DNA of 64,000 nt from Osedax frankpressi (Eukaryota; Annelida; Polychaeta; Sabellida; Siboglinidae): assembly GCA_964035775.1 (NCBI GenBank), contig OZ038316.1, positions 23,067,859 through 23,131,858 of the forward strand, in the 5' to 3' direction. Position numbers and translations under genes: made by a program. Shown here piece by piece: positions 31,929-46,200 of this stretch. Position 1 is the first letter of the stretch. Every line of letters begins with the position of its first letter. The notes beneath the pieces are model-generated. The model was not told the origin of the DNA and did no database searches. It was given only the letters and a program-made list of their open reading frames with translations.

Positions 31929-34900
31929 CATTAGCCTCCCTCCTCACTAGCCTACCTCCTCACTAGCCTACCTCCTCACTAGCCTCCCTCCTCACTAGCC
32001 TCCCTCCTCACTAGCCTACCTCCTCACTAGCCTCCCTCCTCACTAGCCTCCCTCCTCACTAGCCTCCCTCCTCACTAGCCTACCTCCTCACTAGCCTCCC
32101 TCCTCACTAGCCTCCCTCCTCACTAGCCTCCCTCCTCACTAGCCTACCTCCTCACTAGCCTACCTCCTCACTAGCCTCCCTCCTCACTAGCCTCCCTCCT
32201 CACTAGCCTCCCTCCTCACTAGCCTCCCTCCTCACTAGCCTACCTCCTCACTAGCCTACCTCCTCACTAGCCACGTCCTTTCACTAGCCTCCCTCCTCAC
32301 TAGCCTACCTCCTCACTAGCCTCCCTCCTCACTAGCCACGTCCTTTCACTAGCCTCCCTCCTCACTAGCCTCCCTCCTCACTAGCCTCCCTCCTCACTAG
32401 CCTCCCTCCTCACTAGCCTACCTCCTCACTAGCCTACCTCCTCACTAGCCTACCTCCTCACTAGCCTACCTCCTCACTAGCCACGTCCTTTCACTAGCCT
32501 CCCTCCTCACTAGCCTACCTCCTCACTAGCCTCCCTCCTCACTAGCCACGTCCTTTCACTAGCCTCCCTCCTCACTAGCCTCCCTCCTCACTAGCCTACC
32601 TCCTCACTAGCCTCCCTCCTCACTAGCCTACCTCCTCACTAGCCTCCCTCCTCACTAGCCTCCCTCCTCACTAGCCTACCTCCTCACTAGCCTCCCTCCT
32701 CACTAGCCTCCCTCCTCACTAGCCTCCCTCCTCACTAGCCTCCCTCCTCACTAGCCTCCCTCCTCACTAGCCTACCTCCTCACTAGCCACGTCCTTTCAC
32801 TAGCCTCCCTCCTCACTAGCCTACCTCCTCACTAGCCTCCCTCCTCACTAGCCTCCCTCCTCACTAGCCTCCCTCCTCACTAGCCTCCCTCCTCACTAGC
32901 CTACCTCCTCACTAGCCTCCCTCCTCACTAGCCTCCCTCCTCACTAGCCTCCCTCCTCACTAGCCTCCCTCATCACTAGCCTCCCTCCTCACTAGCCTAC
33001 CTCCTCACTAGCCTCCCTCCTCACTAGCCTACCTCCTCACTAGCCTCCCTCCTCACTAGCCTCCCTCCTCACTAGCCTCCCTCCTCACTAGCCTCCCTCC
33101 TCACTAGCCTCCCTCCTCACTAGCCTACCTCCTCACTAGCCTCCCTCCTCACTAGCCTCCCTCCTCACTAGCCTCCCTCCTCACTAGCCTACCTCCTCAC
33201 TAGCCTCCCTCCTCACTAGCCTCCCTCCTCACTAGCCTCCCTCCTCACTAGCCACGTCCTTTCACTAGCCTCCCTCCTCACTAGCCTACCTCCTCACTAG
33301 CCTACCTCCTCACTAGCCACGTCCTTTCACTAGCCTACCTCCTCACTAGCCTCCCTCCTCACTAGCCTACCTCCTCACTAGCCTACCTCCTCACTAGCCT
33401 ACCTCCTCACTAGCCTCCCTCCTCACTAGCCTCCCTCCTCACTAGCCACGTCCTTTCACTAGCCTCCCTCCTCACTAGCCTACCTCCTCACTAGCCTACC
33501 TCCTCACTAGCCTCCCTCCTCACTAGCCTCCCTCCTCACTAGCCTCCCTCCTCACTAGCCTCCCTCCTCACTAGCCTACCTCCTCACTAGCCTCCCTCCT
33601 CACTAGCCTCCCTCCTCACTAGCCTCCCTCCTCACTAGCCTCCCTCCTCACTAGCCTCCCTCCTCACTAGCCTCCCTCCTCATTAGCCTCCCTCCTCACT
33701 AGCCTACCTCCTCACTAGCCTACCTCCTCACTAGCCTCCCTCCTCACTAGCCTCCCTCCTCACTAGCCTCCCTCCTCACTAGCCTACCTCCTCACTAGCC
33801 TCCCTCCTCACTAGCCTCCCTCCTCACTAGCCTCCCTCCTCACTAGCCTACCTCCTCACTAGCCTACCTCCTCACTAGCCTCCCTCCTCACTAGCCTCCC
33901 TCCTCACTAGCCTCCCTCCTCACTAGCCTCCCTCCTCACTAGCCTACCTCCTCACTAGCCTACCTCCTCACTAGCCACGTCCTTTCACTAGCCTCCCTCC
34001 TCACTAGCCTACCTCCTCACTAGCCTCCCTCCTCACTAGCCACGTCCTTTCACTAGCCTCCCTCCTCACTAGCCTCCCTCCTCACTAGCCTCCCTCCTCA
34101 CTAGCCTCCCTCCTCACTAGCCTACCTCCTCACTAGCCTACCTCCTCACTAGCCTACCTCCTCACTAGCCTACCTCCTCACTAGCCACGTCCTTTCACTA
34201 GCCTCCCTCCTCACTAGCCTACCTCCTCACTAGCCTCCCTCCTCACTAGCCACGTCCTTTCACTAGCCTCCCTCCTCACTAGCCTCCCTCCTCACTAGCC
34301 TACCTCCTCACTAGCCTCCCTCCTCACTAGCCTACCTCCTCACTAGCCTCCCTCCTCACTAGCCTCCCTCCTCACTAGCCTACCTCCTCACTAGCCTCCC
34401 TCCTCACTAGCCTCCCTCCTCACTAGCCTCCCTCCTCACTAGCCTCCCTCCTCACTAGCCTCCCTCCTCACTAGCCTACCTCCTCACTAGCCACGTCCTT
34501 TCACTAGCCTCCCTCCTCACTAGCCTACCTCCTCACTAGCCTCCCTCCTCACTAGCCTCCCTCCTCACTAGCCTCCCTCCTCACTAGCCTCCCTCCTCAC
34601 TAGCCTACCTCCTCACTAGCCTCCCTCCTCACTAGCCTCCCTCCTCACTAGCCTCCCTCCTCACTAGCCTCCCTCATCACTAGCCTCCCTCCTCACTAGC
34701 CTACCTCCTCACTAGCCTCCCTCCTCACTAGCCTACCTCCTCACTAGCCTCCCTCCTCACTAGCCTCCCTCCTCACTAGCCTCCCTCCTCACTAGCCTCC
34801 CTCCTCACTAGCCTCCCTCCTCACTAGCCTACCTCCTCACTAGCCTCCCTCCTCACTAGCCTCCCTCCTCACTAGCCTCCCTCCTCACTAGCCTACCTCC

Positions 34901-35388
34901 TCACTAGCCTCCCTCCTCACTAGCCTCCCTCCTCACTAGCCTCCCTCCTCACTAGCCACGTCCTTTCACTAGCCTCCCTCCTCACTAGCCTACCTCCTCA
35001 CTAGCCTACCTCCTCACTAGCCACGTCCTTTCACTAGCCTACCTCCTCACTAGCCTCCCTCCTCACTAGCCTACCTCCTCACTAGCCTACCTCCTCACTA
35101 GCCTACCTCCTCACTAGCCTCCCTCCTCACTAGCCTCCCTCCTCACTAGCCACGTCCTTTCACTAGCCTCCCTCCTCACTAGCCTACCTCCTCACTAGCC
35201 TACCTCCTCACTAGCCTCCCTCCTCACTAGCCTCCCTCCTCACTAGCCTCCCTCCTCACTAGCCTCCCTCCTCACTAGCCTACCTCCTCACTAGCCTCCC
35301 TCCTCACTAGCCTCCCTCCTCACTAGCCTCCCTCCTCACTAGCCTCCCTCCTCACTAGCCTCCCTCCTCACTAGCCTCCCTCCTCATT
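31929..35388. repeat. Higher-order duplication of about 1704 bp within the satellite
   Basis: Rare variants recur at exactly 1704 bases. CATCAC for CCTCAC occurs at 32971 and 34675, a CCACG unit with matching neighbours at 32271 and 33975, and CATTAG at 33681 and 35385. A third CATTAG at 31929 is 1752 bases before 33681, a 48-base or three-unit difference. Two nearly identical blocks lie in tandem, with the edge of a third. Confidence 0.85.
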
Positions 35389-38300
35389 AGCCTCCCTCCT
35401 CACTAGCCTACCTCCTCACTAGCCTACCTCCTCACTAGCCTCCCTCCTCACTAGCTTCCCTCCTCACTAGCCTCCCTCCTCACTAGCCTCCCTCCTCACT
35501 AGCCTCCCTCCTCACTAGCCTCCCTCCTCACTAGCCTCCCTCCTCACTAGCCTACCTCCTCACTAGCCTCCCTCCTCACTAGCCTCCCTCCTCACTAGCC
35601 TCCCTCCTCACTAGCCTACCTCCTCACTAGCCTCCCTCCTCACTAGCCTCCCTCCTCACTAGCCTCCCTCCTCACTAGCCTCCCTCCTCACTAGCCTCCC
35701 TCCTCACTAGCCTCCCTCCTCACTAGCCTACCTCCTCACTAGCCTCCCTCCTCACTAGCCTCCCTCCTCACTAGCCTACCTCCTCACTAGCCTCCCTCCT
35801 CACTAGCCTCCCTCCTCACTAGCCTCCCTCCTCACTAGCCTACCTCCTCACTAGCCTCCCTCCTCACTAGCCTCCCTCCTCACTAGCCTCCCTCCTCACT
35901 AGCCTACCTCCTCACTAGCCTACCTCCTCACTAGCCTACCTCCTCACTAGCCTACCTCCTCACTAGCCTCCCTCCTCACTAGCCTCCCTCCTCACTAGCC
36001 ACGTCCTTTCACTAGCCTCCCTCCTCACTAGCCTACCTCCTCACTAGCCTACCTCCTCACTAGCCTCCCTCCTCACTAGCCTCCCTCCTCACTAGCCTCC
36101 CTCCTCACTAGCCTCCCTCCTCACTAGCCTACCTCCTCACTAGCCTCCCTCCTCACTAGCCTCCCTCCTCACTAGCCTCCCTCCTCACTAGCCTCCCTCC
36201 TCACTAGCCTCCCTCCTCACTAGCCTCCCTCCTCACTAGCCTCCCTCCTCACTAGCCTCCCTCCTCACTAGCCTACCTCCTCACTAGCCTCCCTCCTCCT
36301 CACTAGCCTCCCTCCTCACTAGCCTACCTCCTCACTAGCCTACCTCCTCACTAGCCTCCCTCCTCACTAGCCTACCTCCTCACTAGCCTCCCTCCTCACT
36401 AGCCTCCCTCCTCACTAGCCTACCTCCTCACTAGCCTCCCTCCTCACTAGCCTCCCTCCTCACTAGCCTCCCTCCTCACTAGCCTCCCTCCTCACTAGCC
36501 TACCTCCTCACTAGCCTCCCTCCTCACTAGCCTCCCTCCTCACTAGCCTCCCTCCTCACTAGCCTCCCTCCTCACTAGCCTCCCTCCTCACTAGCCTCCC
36601 TCCTCACTAGCCTCCCTCCTCACTAGCCTCCCTCCTCACTAGCCTCCCTCCTCACTAGCCTACCTCCTCACTAGCCTCCCTCCTCACTAGCCTCCCTCCT
36701 CACTAGCCTACCTCCTCACTAGCCTCCCTCCTCACTAGCCTACCTCCTCACTAGCCTCCCTCCTCACTAGCCTACCTCCTCACTAGCCTCCCTCCTCACT
36801 AGCCTCCCTCCTCACTAGCCTCCCTCCTCACTAGCCTCCCTCCTCACTAGCCTCCCTCCTCACTAGCCTCCCTCCTCACTAGCCACCTCCTCACTAGCCT
36901 CCCTCCTCACTAGCCTACCTCCTCACTAGCCTCCCTCCTCACTAGCCTCCCTCCTCACTAGCCTCCCTCCTCACTAGCCTCCCTCCTCACTAGCCTACCT
37001 CCTCACTAGCCTCCCTCCTCACTAGCCTCCCTCCTCACTAGCCTCCCTCCTCACTAGCCTCCCTCCTCACTAGCCTCCCTCCTCACTAGCCTCCCTCCTC
37101 ACTAGCCTACCTCCTCACTAGCCTCCCTCCTCACTAGCCTCCCTCCTCACTAGCCTCCCTCCTCACTAGCCTCCCTCCTCACTAGCCTACCTCCTCACTA
37201 GCCTCCCTCCTCACTAGCCTACCTCCTCACTAGCCTCCCTCCTCACTAGCCTACCTCCTCACTAGCCTCCCTCCTCACTAGCCTACCTCCTCACTAGCCT
37301 CCCTCCTCACTAGCCTACCTCCTCACTAGCCTCCCTCCTCACTAGCCTCCCTCCTCACTAGCCTCCCTCCTCACTAGCCTACCTCCTCACTAGCCTCCCT
37401 CCTCACTAGCCTACCTCCTCACTAGCCTACCTCCTCACTAGCCTCCCTCCTCACTAGCCTACCTCCTCACTAGCCTCCCTCCTCACTAGCCTCCCTCCTC
37501 ACTAGCCTCCCTCCTCACTAGCCTCCCTCCTCACTAGCCTCCCTCCTCACTAGCCTCCCTCCTCACTAGCCTCCCTCCTCACTAGCCTACCTCCTCACTA
37601 GCCTCCCTCCTCACTAGCCTACCTCCTCACTAGCCTCCCTCCTCACTAGCCTACCTCCTCACTAGCCTCCCTCCTCACTAGCCTACCTCCTCACTAGCCT
37701 CCCTCCTCACTAGCCTACCTCCTCACTAGCCTACCTCCTCACTAGCCTCCCTCCTCACTAGCCTCCCTCCTCACTAGCCTCCCTCCTCACTAGCCTACCT
37801 CCTCACTAGCCTACCTCCTCACTAGCCTCCCTCCTCACTAGCCTACCTCCTCACTAGCCTCCCTCCTCACTAGCCTCCCTCCTCACTAGCCTCCCTCCTC
37901 ACTAGCCTCCCTCCTCACTAGCCTACCTCCTCACTAGCCTCCCTCCTCACTAGCCTCCCTCCTCACTAGCCTACCTCCTCACTAGCCTACCTCCTCACTA
38001 GCCTACCTCCTCACTAGCCTCCCTCCTCACTAGCCTCCCTCCTCACTAGCCTCCCTCCTCACTAGCCTCCCTCCTCACTAGCCTCCCTCCTCACTAGCCT
38101 ACCTCCTCACTAGCCTCCCTCCTCACTAGCCTCCCTCCTCACTAGCCTACCTCCTCACTAGCCTACCTCCTCACTAGCCTACCTCCTCACTAGCCTCCCT
38201 CCTCACTAGCCTCCCTCCTCACTAGCCTACCTCCTCACTAGCCTCCCTCCTCACTAGCCTCCCTCCTCACTAGCCTCCTCTCCTTCACTAGCCTCCCTCC

Positions 38301-39303
38301 TCACTAGCCTACCTCCTCACTAGCCTCCCTCCTCACTAGCCTCCCTCCTCACTAGCCTCCCTCCTCACTAGCCTCCCTCCTCACTAGCCTACCTCCTCAC
38401 TAGCCTCCTCCTCACTAGCCTACCTCCTCACTAGCCTCCCTCCTCACTAGCCTCCCTCCTCACTAGCCTCCTCCTCACTAGCCTACCTCCTCACTAGCCT
38501 CCCTCCTCACTAGCCTCCCTCCTCACTAGCCTCCCTCCTCACTAGCCTCCCTCCTCACTAGCCTCCTCACTAGCCTCCTCCTCACTAGCCTACCTCCTCA
38601 CTAGCCTCCCTCCTCACTAGCCTCCCTCCTCACTAGCCTCCCTCCTCACTAGCCTCCCTCCTCACTAGCCTCCCTCCTCACTAGCCTCCCTCCTCACTAG
38701 CCTCCCTCCTCACTAGCCTCCCTCCTCACTAGCCTACCTCCTCACTAGCCTCCCTCCTCACTAGCCTCCCTCCTCACTAGCCTCCCTCCTCACTAGCCTC
38801 CCTCCTCACTAGCCTCCCTCCTCACTAGCCACGTCCTTTCACTAGCCTCCCTCCTCACTAGCCTCCCTCCTCACTAGCCTACCTCCTCACTAGCCTCCCT
38901 CCTCACTAGCCTCCCTCCTCACTAGCCTCCCTCCTCACTAGCCTCCCTCCTCACTAGCCTCCCTCCTCACTAGCCTCCCTCCTCACTAGCCTACCTCCTC
39001 ACTAGCCTCCCTCCTCACTAGCCTCCCTCCTCACTAGCCTCCCTCCTCACTAGCCTCCCTCCTCACTAGCCCCTCCTCCTCACTAGCCTCCCTCCTCACT
39101 AGCCTCCCTCCTCACTAGCCTACCTCCTCACTAGCCTCCCTCCTCACTAGCCTCCCTCCTCACTAGCCTCCCTCCTCACTAGCCTCCCTCCTCACTAGCC
39201 TCCCTCCTCACTAGCCTCCCTCCTCACTAGCCTCCCTCCTCACTAGCCTCCCTCCTCACTAGCCTCCCTCCTCACTAGCCTCCCTCCTCACTAGCCTCCC
39301 TCC

Positions 39304-39503
39304 NNNNNNNNNNNNNNNNNNNNNNNNNNNNNNNNNNNNNNNNNNNNNNNNNNNNNNNNNNNNNNNNNNNNNNNNNNNNNNNNNNNNNNNNNNNNNNNNN
39401 NNNNNNNNNNNNNNNNNNNNNNNNNNNNNNNNNNNNNNNNNNNNNNNNNNNNNNNNNNNNNNNNNNNNNNNNNNNNNNNNNNNNNNNNNNNNNNNNNNNN
39501 NNN
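39304..39503. other. Assembly gap (200 N) inside the satellite
   Basis: Exactly 200 undetermined bases with satellite on both sides. The round number suggests a placeholder, so the true distance is unknown. Confidence 0.99.
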
Positions 39504-42500
39504 ACTAGCCTCCCTCCTCACTAGCCTACCTCCTCACTAGCCTCCCTCCTCACTAGCCTCCCTCCTCACTAGCCTCCCTCCTCACTAGCCTACCTCCTCA
39601 CTAGCCTCCCTCCTCACTAGCCTCCCTCCTCACTAGCCTCCCTCCTCACTAGCCTCCCTCCTCACTAGCCTCCCTCCTCACTAGCCTCCCTCCTCACTAG
39701 CCTACCTCCTCACTAGCCTCCCTCCTCACTAGCCTACCTCCTCACTAGCCTCCCTCCTCACTAGCCTCCCTCCTGACTAGCCTCCCTCCTCACTAGCCTC
39801 CCTCCTCACTAGCCTCCCTCCTCACTAGCCACGTCCTTTCACTAGCCTCCCTCCTCACTAGCCTCCCTCCTCACTAGCCTCCCTCCTCACTAGCCTACCT
39901 CCTCACTAGCCTCCCTCCTCACTAGCCACGTCCTTTCACTAGCCTCCCTCCTCACTAGCCTCCCTCCTCACTAGCCTACCTCCTCACTAGCCTCCCTCCT
40001 CACTAGCCTACCTCCTCACTAGCCTACCTCCTCACTAGCCTACCTCCTCACTAGCCTACCTCCTCACTAGCCTCCCTCCTCACTAGCCTCCCTCCTCACT
40101 AGCCTCCCTCCTCACTAGCCTCCCTCCTCACTAGCCTACCTCCTCACTAGCCTACCTCCTCACTAGCCTCCCTCCTCACTAGCCTCCCTCCTCACTAGCC
40201 TCCCTCCTCACTAGCCTCCCTCCTCACTAGCCTCCCTCCTCACTAGCCACGTCCTTTTACTAGCCTCCCTCCTCACTAGCCTCCCTCCTCACTAGCCTAC
40301 CTCCTCACTAGCCTACCTCCTCACTAGCCTCCCTCCTCACTAGCCACGTCCTTTCACTAGCCTCCCTCCTCACTAGCCTCCCTCCTCACTAGCCTCCCTC
40401 CTCACTAGCCTCCCTCCTCACTAGCCTCCCTCCTCACTAGTCTCCCTCCTCACTAGCCTCCCTCCTCACTAGCCTCCCTCCTCACTAGCCTCCCTCCTCA
40501 CTAGCCTCCCTCCTCACTAGCCTCCCTCCTCACTAGCCACGTCCTTTCACTAGCATCCCTCCTCACTAGCCTCCCTCCTCACTAGCCTACCTCCTCACTA
40601 GCCTACCTCCTCACTAGCCACGTCCTTTCACTAGCATCCCTCCTCACTAGCCTCCCTCCTCACTAGCCTCCCTCCTCACTAGCCACGTCCTTTCACTAGC
40701 ATCCCTCCTCACTAGCCTACCTCCTCACTAGCCTCCCTCCTCACTAGCCTCCCTCCTCACTAGCCTCCCTCCTCACTAGCCTCCCTCCTCACTAGCCTAC
40801 CTCCTCACTAGCCTACCTCCTCACTAGCCTACCTCCTCACTAGCCTACCTCCTCACTAGCCTCCCTCCTCACTAGCCTCCCTCCTCACTAGCCTCCCTCC
40901 TCACTAGCCTACCTCCTCACTAGCCTCCCTCCTCACTAGCCTCCCTCCTCACTAGCCTCCCTCCTCACTAGCCTACCTCCTCACTAGCCTACCTCCTCAC
41001 TAGCCTCCCTCCTCACTAGCCTACCTCCTCACTAGCCTCCCTCCTCACTAGCCTCCCTCCTCACTAGCCTCCCTCCTCACTAGCCTACCTCCTCACTAGC
41101 CTCCCTCCTCACTAGCCTCCCTCCTCACTAGCCTCCCTCCTCACTAGCCTCCCTCCTCACTAGCCTACCTCCTCACTAGCCTCCCTCCTCACTAGCCACG
41201 TCCTTTCACTAGCCTCCCTCCTCACTAGCCTACCTCCTCACTAGCCTCCCTCCTCACTAGCCTCCCTCCTCACTAGCCTCCCTCCTCACTAGCCTCCCTC
41301 CTCACTAGCCTACCTCCTCACTAGCCTCCCTCCTCACTAGCCACGTCCTTTCACTAGCCTCCCTCCTCACTAGCCTCCCTCCTCACTAGCCTACCTCCTC
41401 ACTAGCCTCCCTCCTCACTAGCCTCCCTCCTCACTAGCCTCCCTCCTCACTAGCCTCCCTCCTCACTAGCCTCCCTCCTCACTAGCCTCCCTCCTCACTA
41501 GCCTACCTCCTCACTAGCCTCCCTCCTCACTAGCCACGTCCTTTCACTAGCCTCCCTCCTCACTAGCCTACCTCCTCACTAGCCTCCCTCCTCACTAGCC
41601 TCCCTCCTCACTAGCCACGTCCTTTCACTAGCCTCCCTCCTCACTAGCCTACCTCCTCACTAGCCTCCCTCCTCACTAGCCACGTCCTTTCACTAGCCTC
41701 CCTCCTCACTAGCCTCCCTCCTCACTAGCCTCCCTCCTCACTAGCCTCCCTCCTCACTAGCCACGTCCTTTCACTAGCCTCCCTCCTCACTAGCCACGTC
41801 CTTCACTAGCCTCCCTCCTCACTAGCCTCCCTCCTCACTAGCCTCCCTCCTCACTAGCCTCCCTCTCACTAGCCTCCCTCCTCACTAGCCTCCCTCCTCA
41901 CTAGCCTCCCTCCTCACTAGCCTACCTCCTCACTAGCCTCCCTCCTCACTAGCCACGTCCTTTCACTAGCATCCCTCCTCACTAGCCTACCTCCTCACTA
42001 GCCTCCCTCCTCACTAGCCACGTCCTTTCACTAGCCTCCCTCCTCACTAGCCTCCCTCCTCACTAGCCTACCTCCTCACTAGCCTATCTCCTCACTAGCC
42101 TCCCTCCTCACTAGCCACGTCCTTTCACTAGCCTCCCTCCTCACTAGCCTCCCTCCTCACTAGCCTCCCTCCTCACTAGCCTCCCTCCTCACTAGCCTCC
42201 CTCCTCACTAGCCTACCTCCTCACTAGCCTCCCTCCTCACTAGTCTCCCTCCTCACTAGCCTCCCTCCTCACTAGCCTACCTCCTCACTAGCCTATCTCC
42301 TCACTAGCCTCCCTCCTCACTAGCCTCCCTCCTCACTAGCCTCCCTCCTCACTAGCCTACCTCCTCACTAGCCACGTCCTTTCACTAGCCTCCCTCCTCA
42401 CTAGCCTCCCTCCTCACTAGCCTCCCTCCTCACTAGCCTACCTCCTCACTAGCCTCCCTCCTCACTAGCCTCCCTCCTCACTAGCCTCCCTCCTCACTAG

Positions 42501-43979
42501 CCTACCTCCTCACTAGCCTCCCTCCTCACTAGCCTCCCTCCTCACTAGTCTCCCTCCTCACTAGCCTCCCTCCTCACTAGCCTACCTCCTCACTAGCCTA
42601 TCTCCTCACTAGCCTCCCTCCTCACTAGCCTCCCTCCTCACTAGCCTCCCTCCTCACTAGCCTCCCTCCTCACTAGCCACGTCCTTTCACTAGCCTCCCT
42701 CCTCACTAGCCTCCCTCCTCACTAGCCTCCCTCCTCACTAGCCTACCTCCTCACTAGCCTCCCTCCTCACTAGCCTCCCTCCTCACTAGCCTCCCTCCTC
42801 ACTAGCCTCCCTCCTCACTAGCCTCCCTCCTCACTAGCCTCCCTCCTCAGTAGCCTCCCTCCTCACTAGCCTACCTCCTCACTAGCCTACCTCCTCACTA
42901 GCCTACCTCCTCACTAGCCTCCCTCCTCACTAGCCTCCCTCCTCACTAGCCTCCCTCCTCACTAGCCTCCCTCCTCACTAGCCTCCCTCCTCATTAGCCT
43001 CCCTCCTCACTAGCCTACCTCCTCACTAGCCTCCCTCCTCACTAGCCTCCCTCCTCACTAGCCTCCCTCCTCACTAGTCTCCCTCCTCACTAGCCTCCCT
43101 CCTCATTAGCCTCCCTCCTCACTAGCCTCCCTCCTCACTAGCCTACCTCCTCACTAGCCTACCTCCTCACTAGCCTCCCTCCTCACTAGCCACGTCCTTT
43201 CACTAGCCTCCCTCCTCACTAGCCTCCCTCCTCACTAGCCTCCCTCCTCACTAGCCTCCCTCCTCACTAGCCTCCCTCCTCACTAGCCTCCCTCCTCACT
43301 AGCCTCCCTCCTCACTAGTCTCCCTCCTCACTAGCCTACCTCCTCACTAGTCTCCCTCCTCACTAGCCTCCCTCCTCACTAGCCTCCCTCCTCACTAGTC
43401 TCCCTCCTCACTAGCCTCCCTCCTCATTAGCCTCCCTCCTCACTAGCCTCCCTCCTCACTAGCCTCCCTCCTCACTAGCCTACCTCCTCACTAGCCTCCC
43501 TCCTCACTAGCCTCCCTCCTCATTAGCCTCCCTCCTCACTAGCCTACCTCCTCACTAGCCTCCCTCCTCACTAGCCTCCCTCCTCACTAGCCTCCCTCCT
43601 CACTAGTCTCCCTCCTCACTAGCCTCCCTCCTCATTAGCCTCCCTCCTCACTAGCCTCCCTCCTCACTAGCCTACCTCCTCACTAGCCTACCTCCTCACT
43701 AGCCTCCCTCCTCACTAGCCACGTCCTTTCACTAGCCTCCCTCCTCACTAGCCTCCCTCCTCACTAGCCTACCTCCTCACTAGCCTCCCTCCTCACTAGC
43801 CTCCCTCCTCACTAGCCTCCCTCCTCACTAGCCTCCCTCCTCACTAGCCTCCCTCCTCACTAGCCTACCTCCTCACTAGCCTCCCTCCTCACTAGCCTAC
43901 CTCCTCACTAGCCTACCTCCTCACTAGCCTCCCTCCTCACTAGCCTACCTCCTCCCTAGCCTACCTCCTCACTAGCCTA

Positions 43980-46200
43980 CCTCCTCACTAGCCTACCTCC
44001 TCACTAGCCTCCCTCCTCACTAGCCACGTCCTTTCACTAGCCTCCCTCCTCACTAGCCTCCCTCCTCACTAGCCTCCCTCCTCACTAGCCTCCCTCCTCA
44101 CTAGCCTACCTCCTCACTAGCCACGTCCTTTCACTAGCCTCCCTCCTCACTAGCCTCCCTCCTCACTAGCCTCCCTCCTCACTAGCCTCCCTCCTCACTA
44201 GCCTCCCTCCTCACTAGCCTCCCTCCTCACTAGCCTACCTCCTCACTAGCCACGTCCTTTCACTAGCCTCCCTCCTCACTAGCCTACCTCCTCACTAGCC
44301 TCCCTCCTCACTAGCCTACCTCCTCACTAGCCTCCCTCCTCACTAGCCTCCCTCCTCACTAGCCTCCCTCCTCACTAGCCTACCTCCTCACTAGCCACGT
44401 CCTTTCACTAGCCTCCCTCCTCACTAGCCTACCTCCTCACTAGCCTCCCTCCTCACTAGCCTACCTCCTCACTAGCCACGTCCTTTCACTAGCCTCCCTC
44501 CTCACTAGCCTACCTCCTCACTAGCCTCCCTCCTCACTAGCCTCCCTCCTCACTAGCCTCCCTCCTCACTAGCCTACCTCCTCACTAGCCACGTCCTTTC
44601 ACTAGCCTCCCTCCTCACTAGCCTACCTCCTCACTAGCCTCCCTCCTCACTAGCCTACCTCCTCACTAGCCTCCCTCCTCACTAGCCTACCTCCTCACTA
44701 GCCACGTCCTTTCACTAGCCTCCCTCCTCACTAGCCTACCTCCTCACTAGCCTCCCTCCTCACTATCCTCCCTCCTCACTAGCCTCCCTCCTCACTAGCC
44801 TACCTCCTCACTAGCCACGTCCTTTCACTAGCCTCCCTCCTCACTAGCCTACCTCCTCACTAGCCTCCCTCCTCACTATCCTCCCTCCTCACTAGCCTCC
44901 CTCCTCACTAGCCTACCTCCTCACTAGCCACGTCCTTTCACTAGCCTCCCTCCTCACTAGCCTACCTCCTCACTAGCCTCCCTCCTCACTAGCCTCCCTC
45001 CTCACTAGCCTCCCTCCTCACTAGCCTCCCTCCTCACTAGCCTCCCTCCTCACTAGCCTACCTCCTCACTAGCCACGTCCTTTCACTAGCCTCCCTCCTC
45101 ACTAGCCTACCTCCTCACTAGCCTCCCTCCTCACTAGCCTACCTCCTCACTAGCCACGTCCTTTCACTAGCCTCCCTCCTCACTAGCCTACCTCCTCACT
45201 AGCCTCCCTCCTCACTAGCCTCCCTCCTCACTAGCCTCCCTCCTCACTAGCCTACCTCCTCACTAGCCACGTCCTTTCACTAGCCTCCCTCCTCACTATC
45301 CTCCCTCCTCACTAGCCTCCCTCCTCACTAGCCTACCTCCTCACTAGCCACGTCCTTTCACTAGCCTCCCTCCTCACTAGCCTCCCTCCTCACTAGCCTA
45401 CCTCCTCACTAGCCACGTCCTTTCACTAGCCTACCTCCTCACTAGCCTCCCTCCTCACTAGCCTCCCTCCTCACTAGCCTCCCTCCTCACTAGCCTACCT
45501 CCTCACTAGCCACGTCCTTTCACTAGCCTCCCTCCTCACTATCCTCCCTCCTCACTAGCCTCCCTCCTCACTAGCCTCCCTCCTCACTAGCCTACCTCCT
45601 CACTAGCCACGTCCTTTCACTAGCCTCCCTCCTCACTAGCCTCCCTCCTCACTAGCCTACCTCCTCACTAGCCTCCCTCCTCACTAGCCTACCTCCTCAC
45701 TAGCCACGTCCTTTCACTAGCCTCCCTCCTCACTAGCCTACCTCCTCACTAGCCTCCCTCCTCACTAGCCTCCCTCCTCACTAGCCTCCCTCCTCACTAG
45801 CCTACCTCCTCACTAGCCACGTCCTTTCACTAGCCTCCCTCCTCACTATCCTCCCTCCTCACTAGCCTCCCTCCTCACTAGCCTCCCTCCTCACTAGCCT
45901 ACCTCCTCACTAGCCACGTCCTTTCACTAGCCTCCCTCCTCACTAGCCTCCCTCCTCACTAGCCTCCCTCCTCACTAGCCTACCTCCTCACTAGCCTCCC
46001 TCCTCACTAGCCTACCTCCTCACTAGCCACGTCCTTTCACTAGCCTCCCTCCTCACTAGCCTCCCTCCTCACTAGCCTCCCTCCTCACTAGCCTCCCTCC
46101 TCACTAGCCTACCTCCTCACTAGCCTACCTCCTCACTATCCTCCCTCCTCACTAGCCTACCTCCTCACTAGCCTACCTCCTCACTAGCCACGTCCTTTCA
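43980..46200. repeat. Satellite sub-domain dense in 17-bp CACGT units
   Basis: Here the CpG-bearing 17-bp unit recurs roughly every 60-150 bases, usually preceded by the CTACCTC variant, and CTATCCTCCC units are also common. Stretches such as 36020-38825 and 46215-47270 have none, so the variant is not evenly spread. Confidence 0.8.

Noticed and set aside
39291-39521. Open frame across the assembly gap
   Set aside because: It consists of undetermined bases and satellite.
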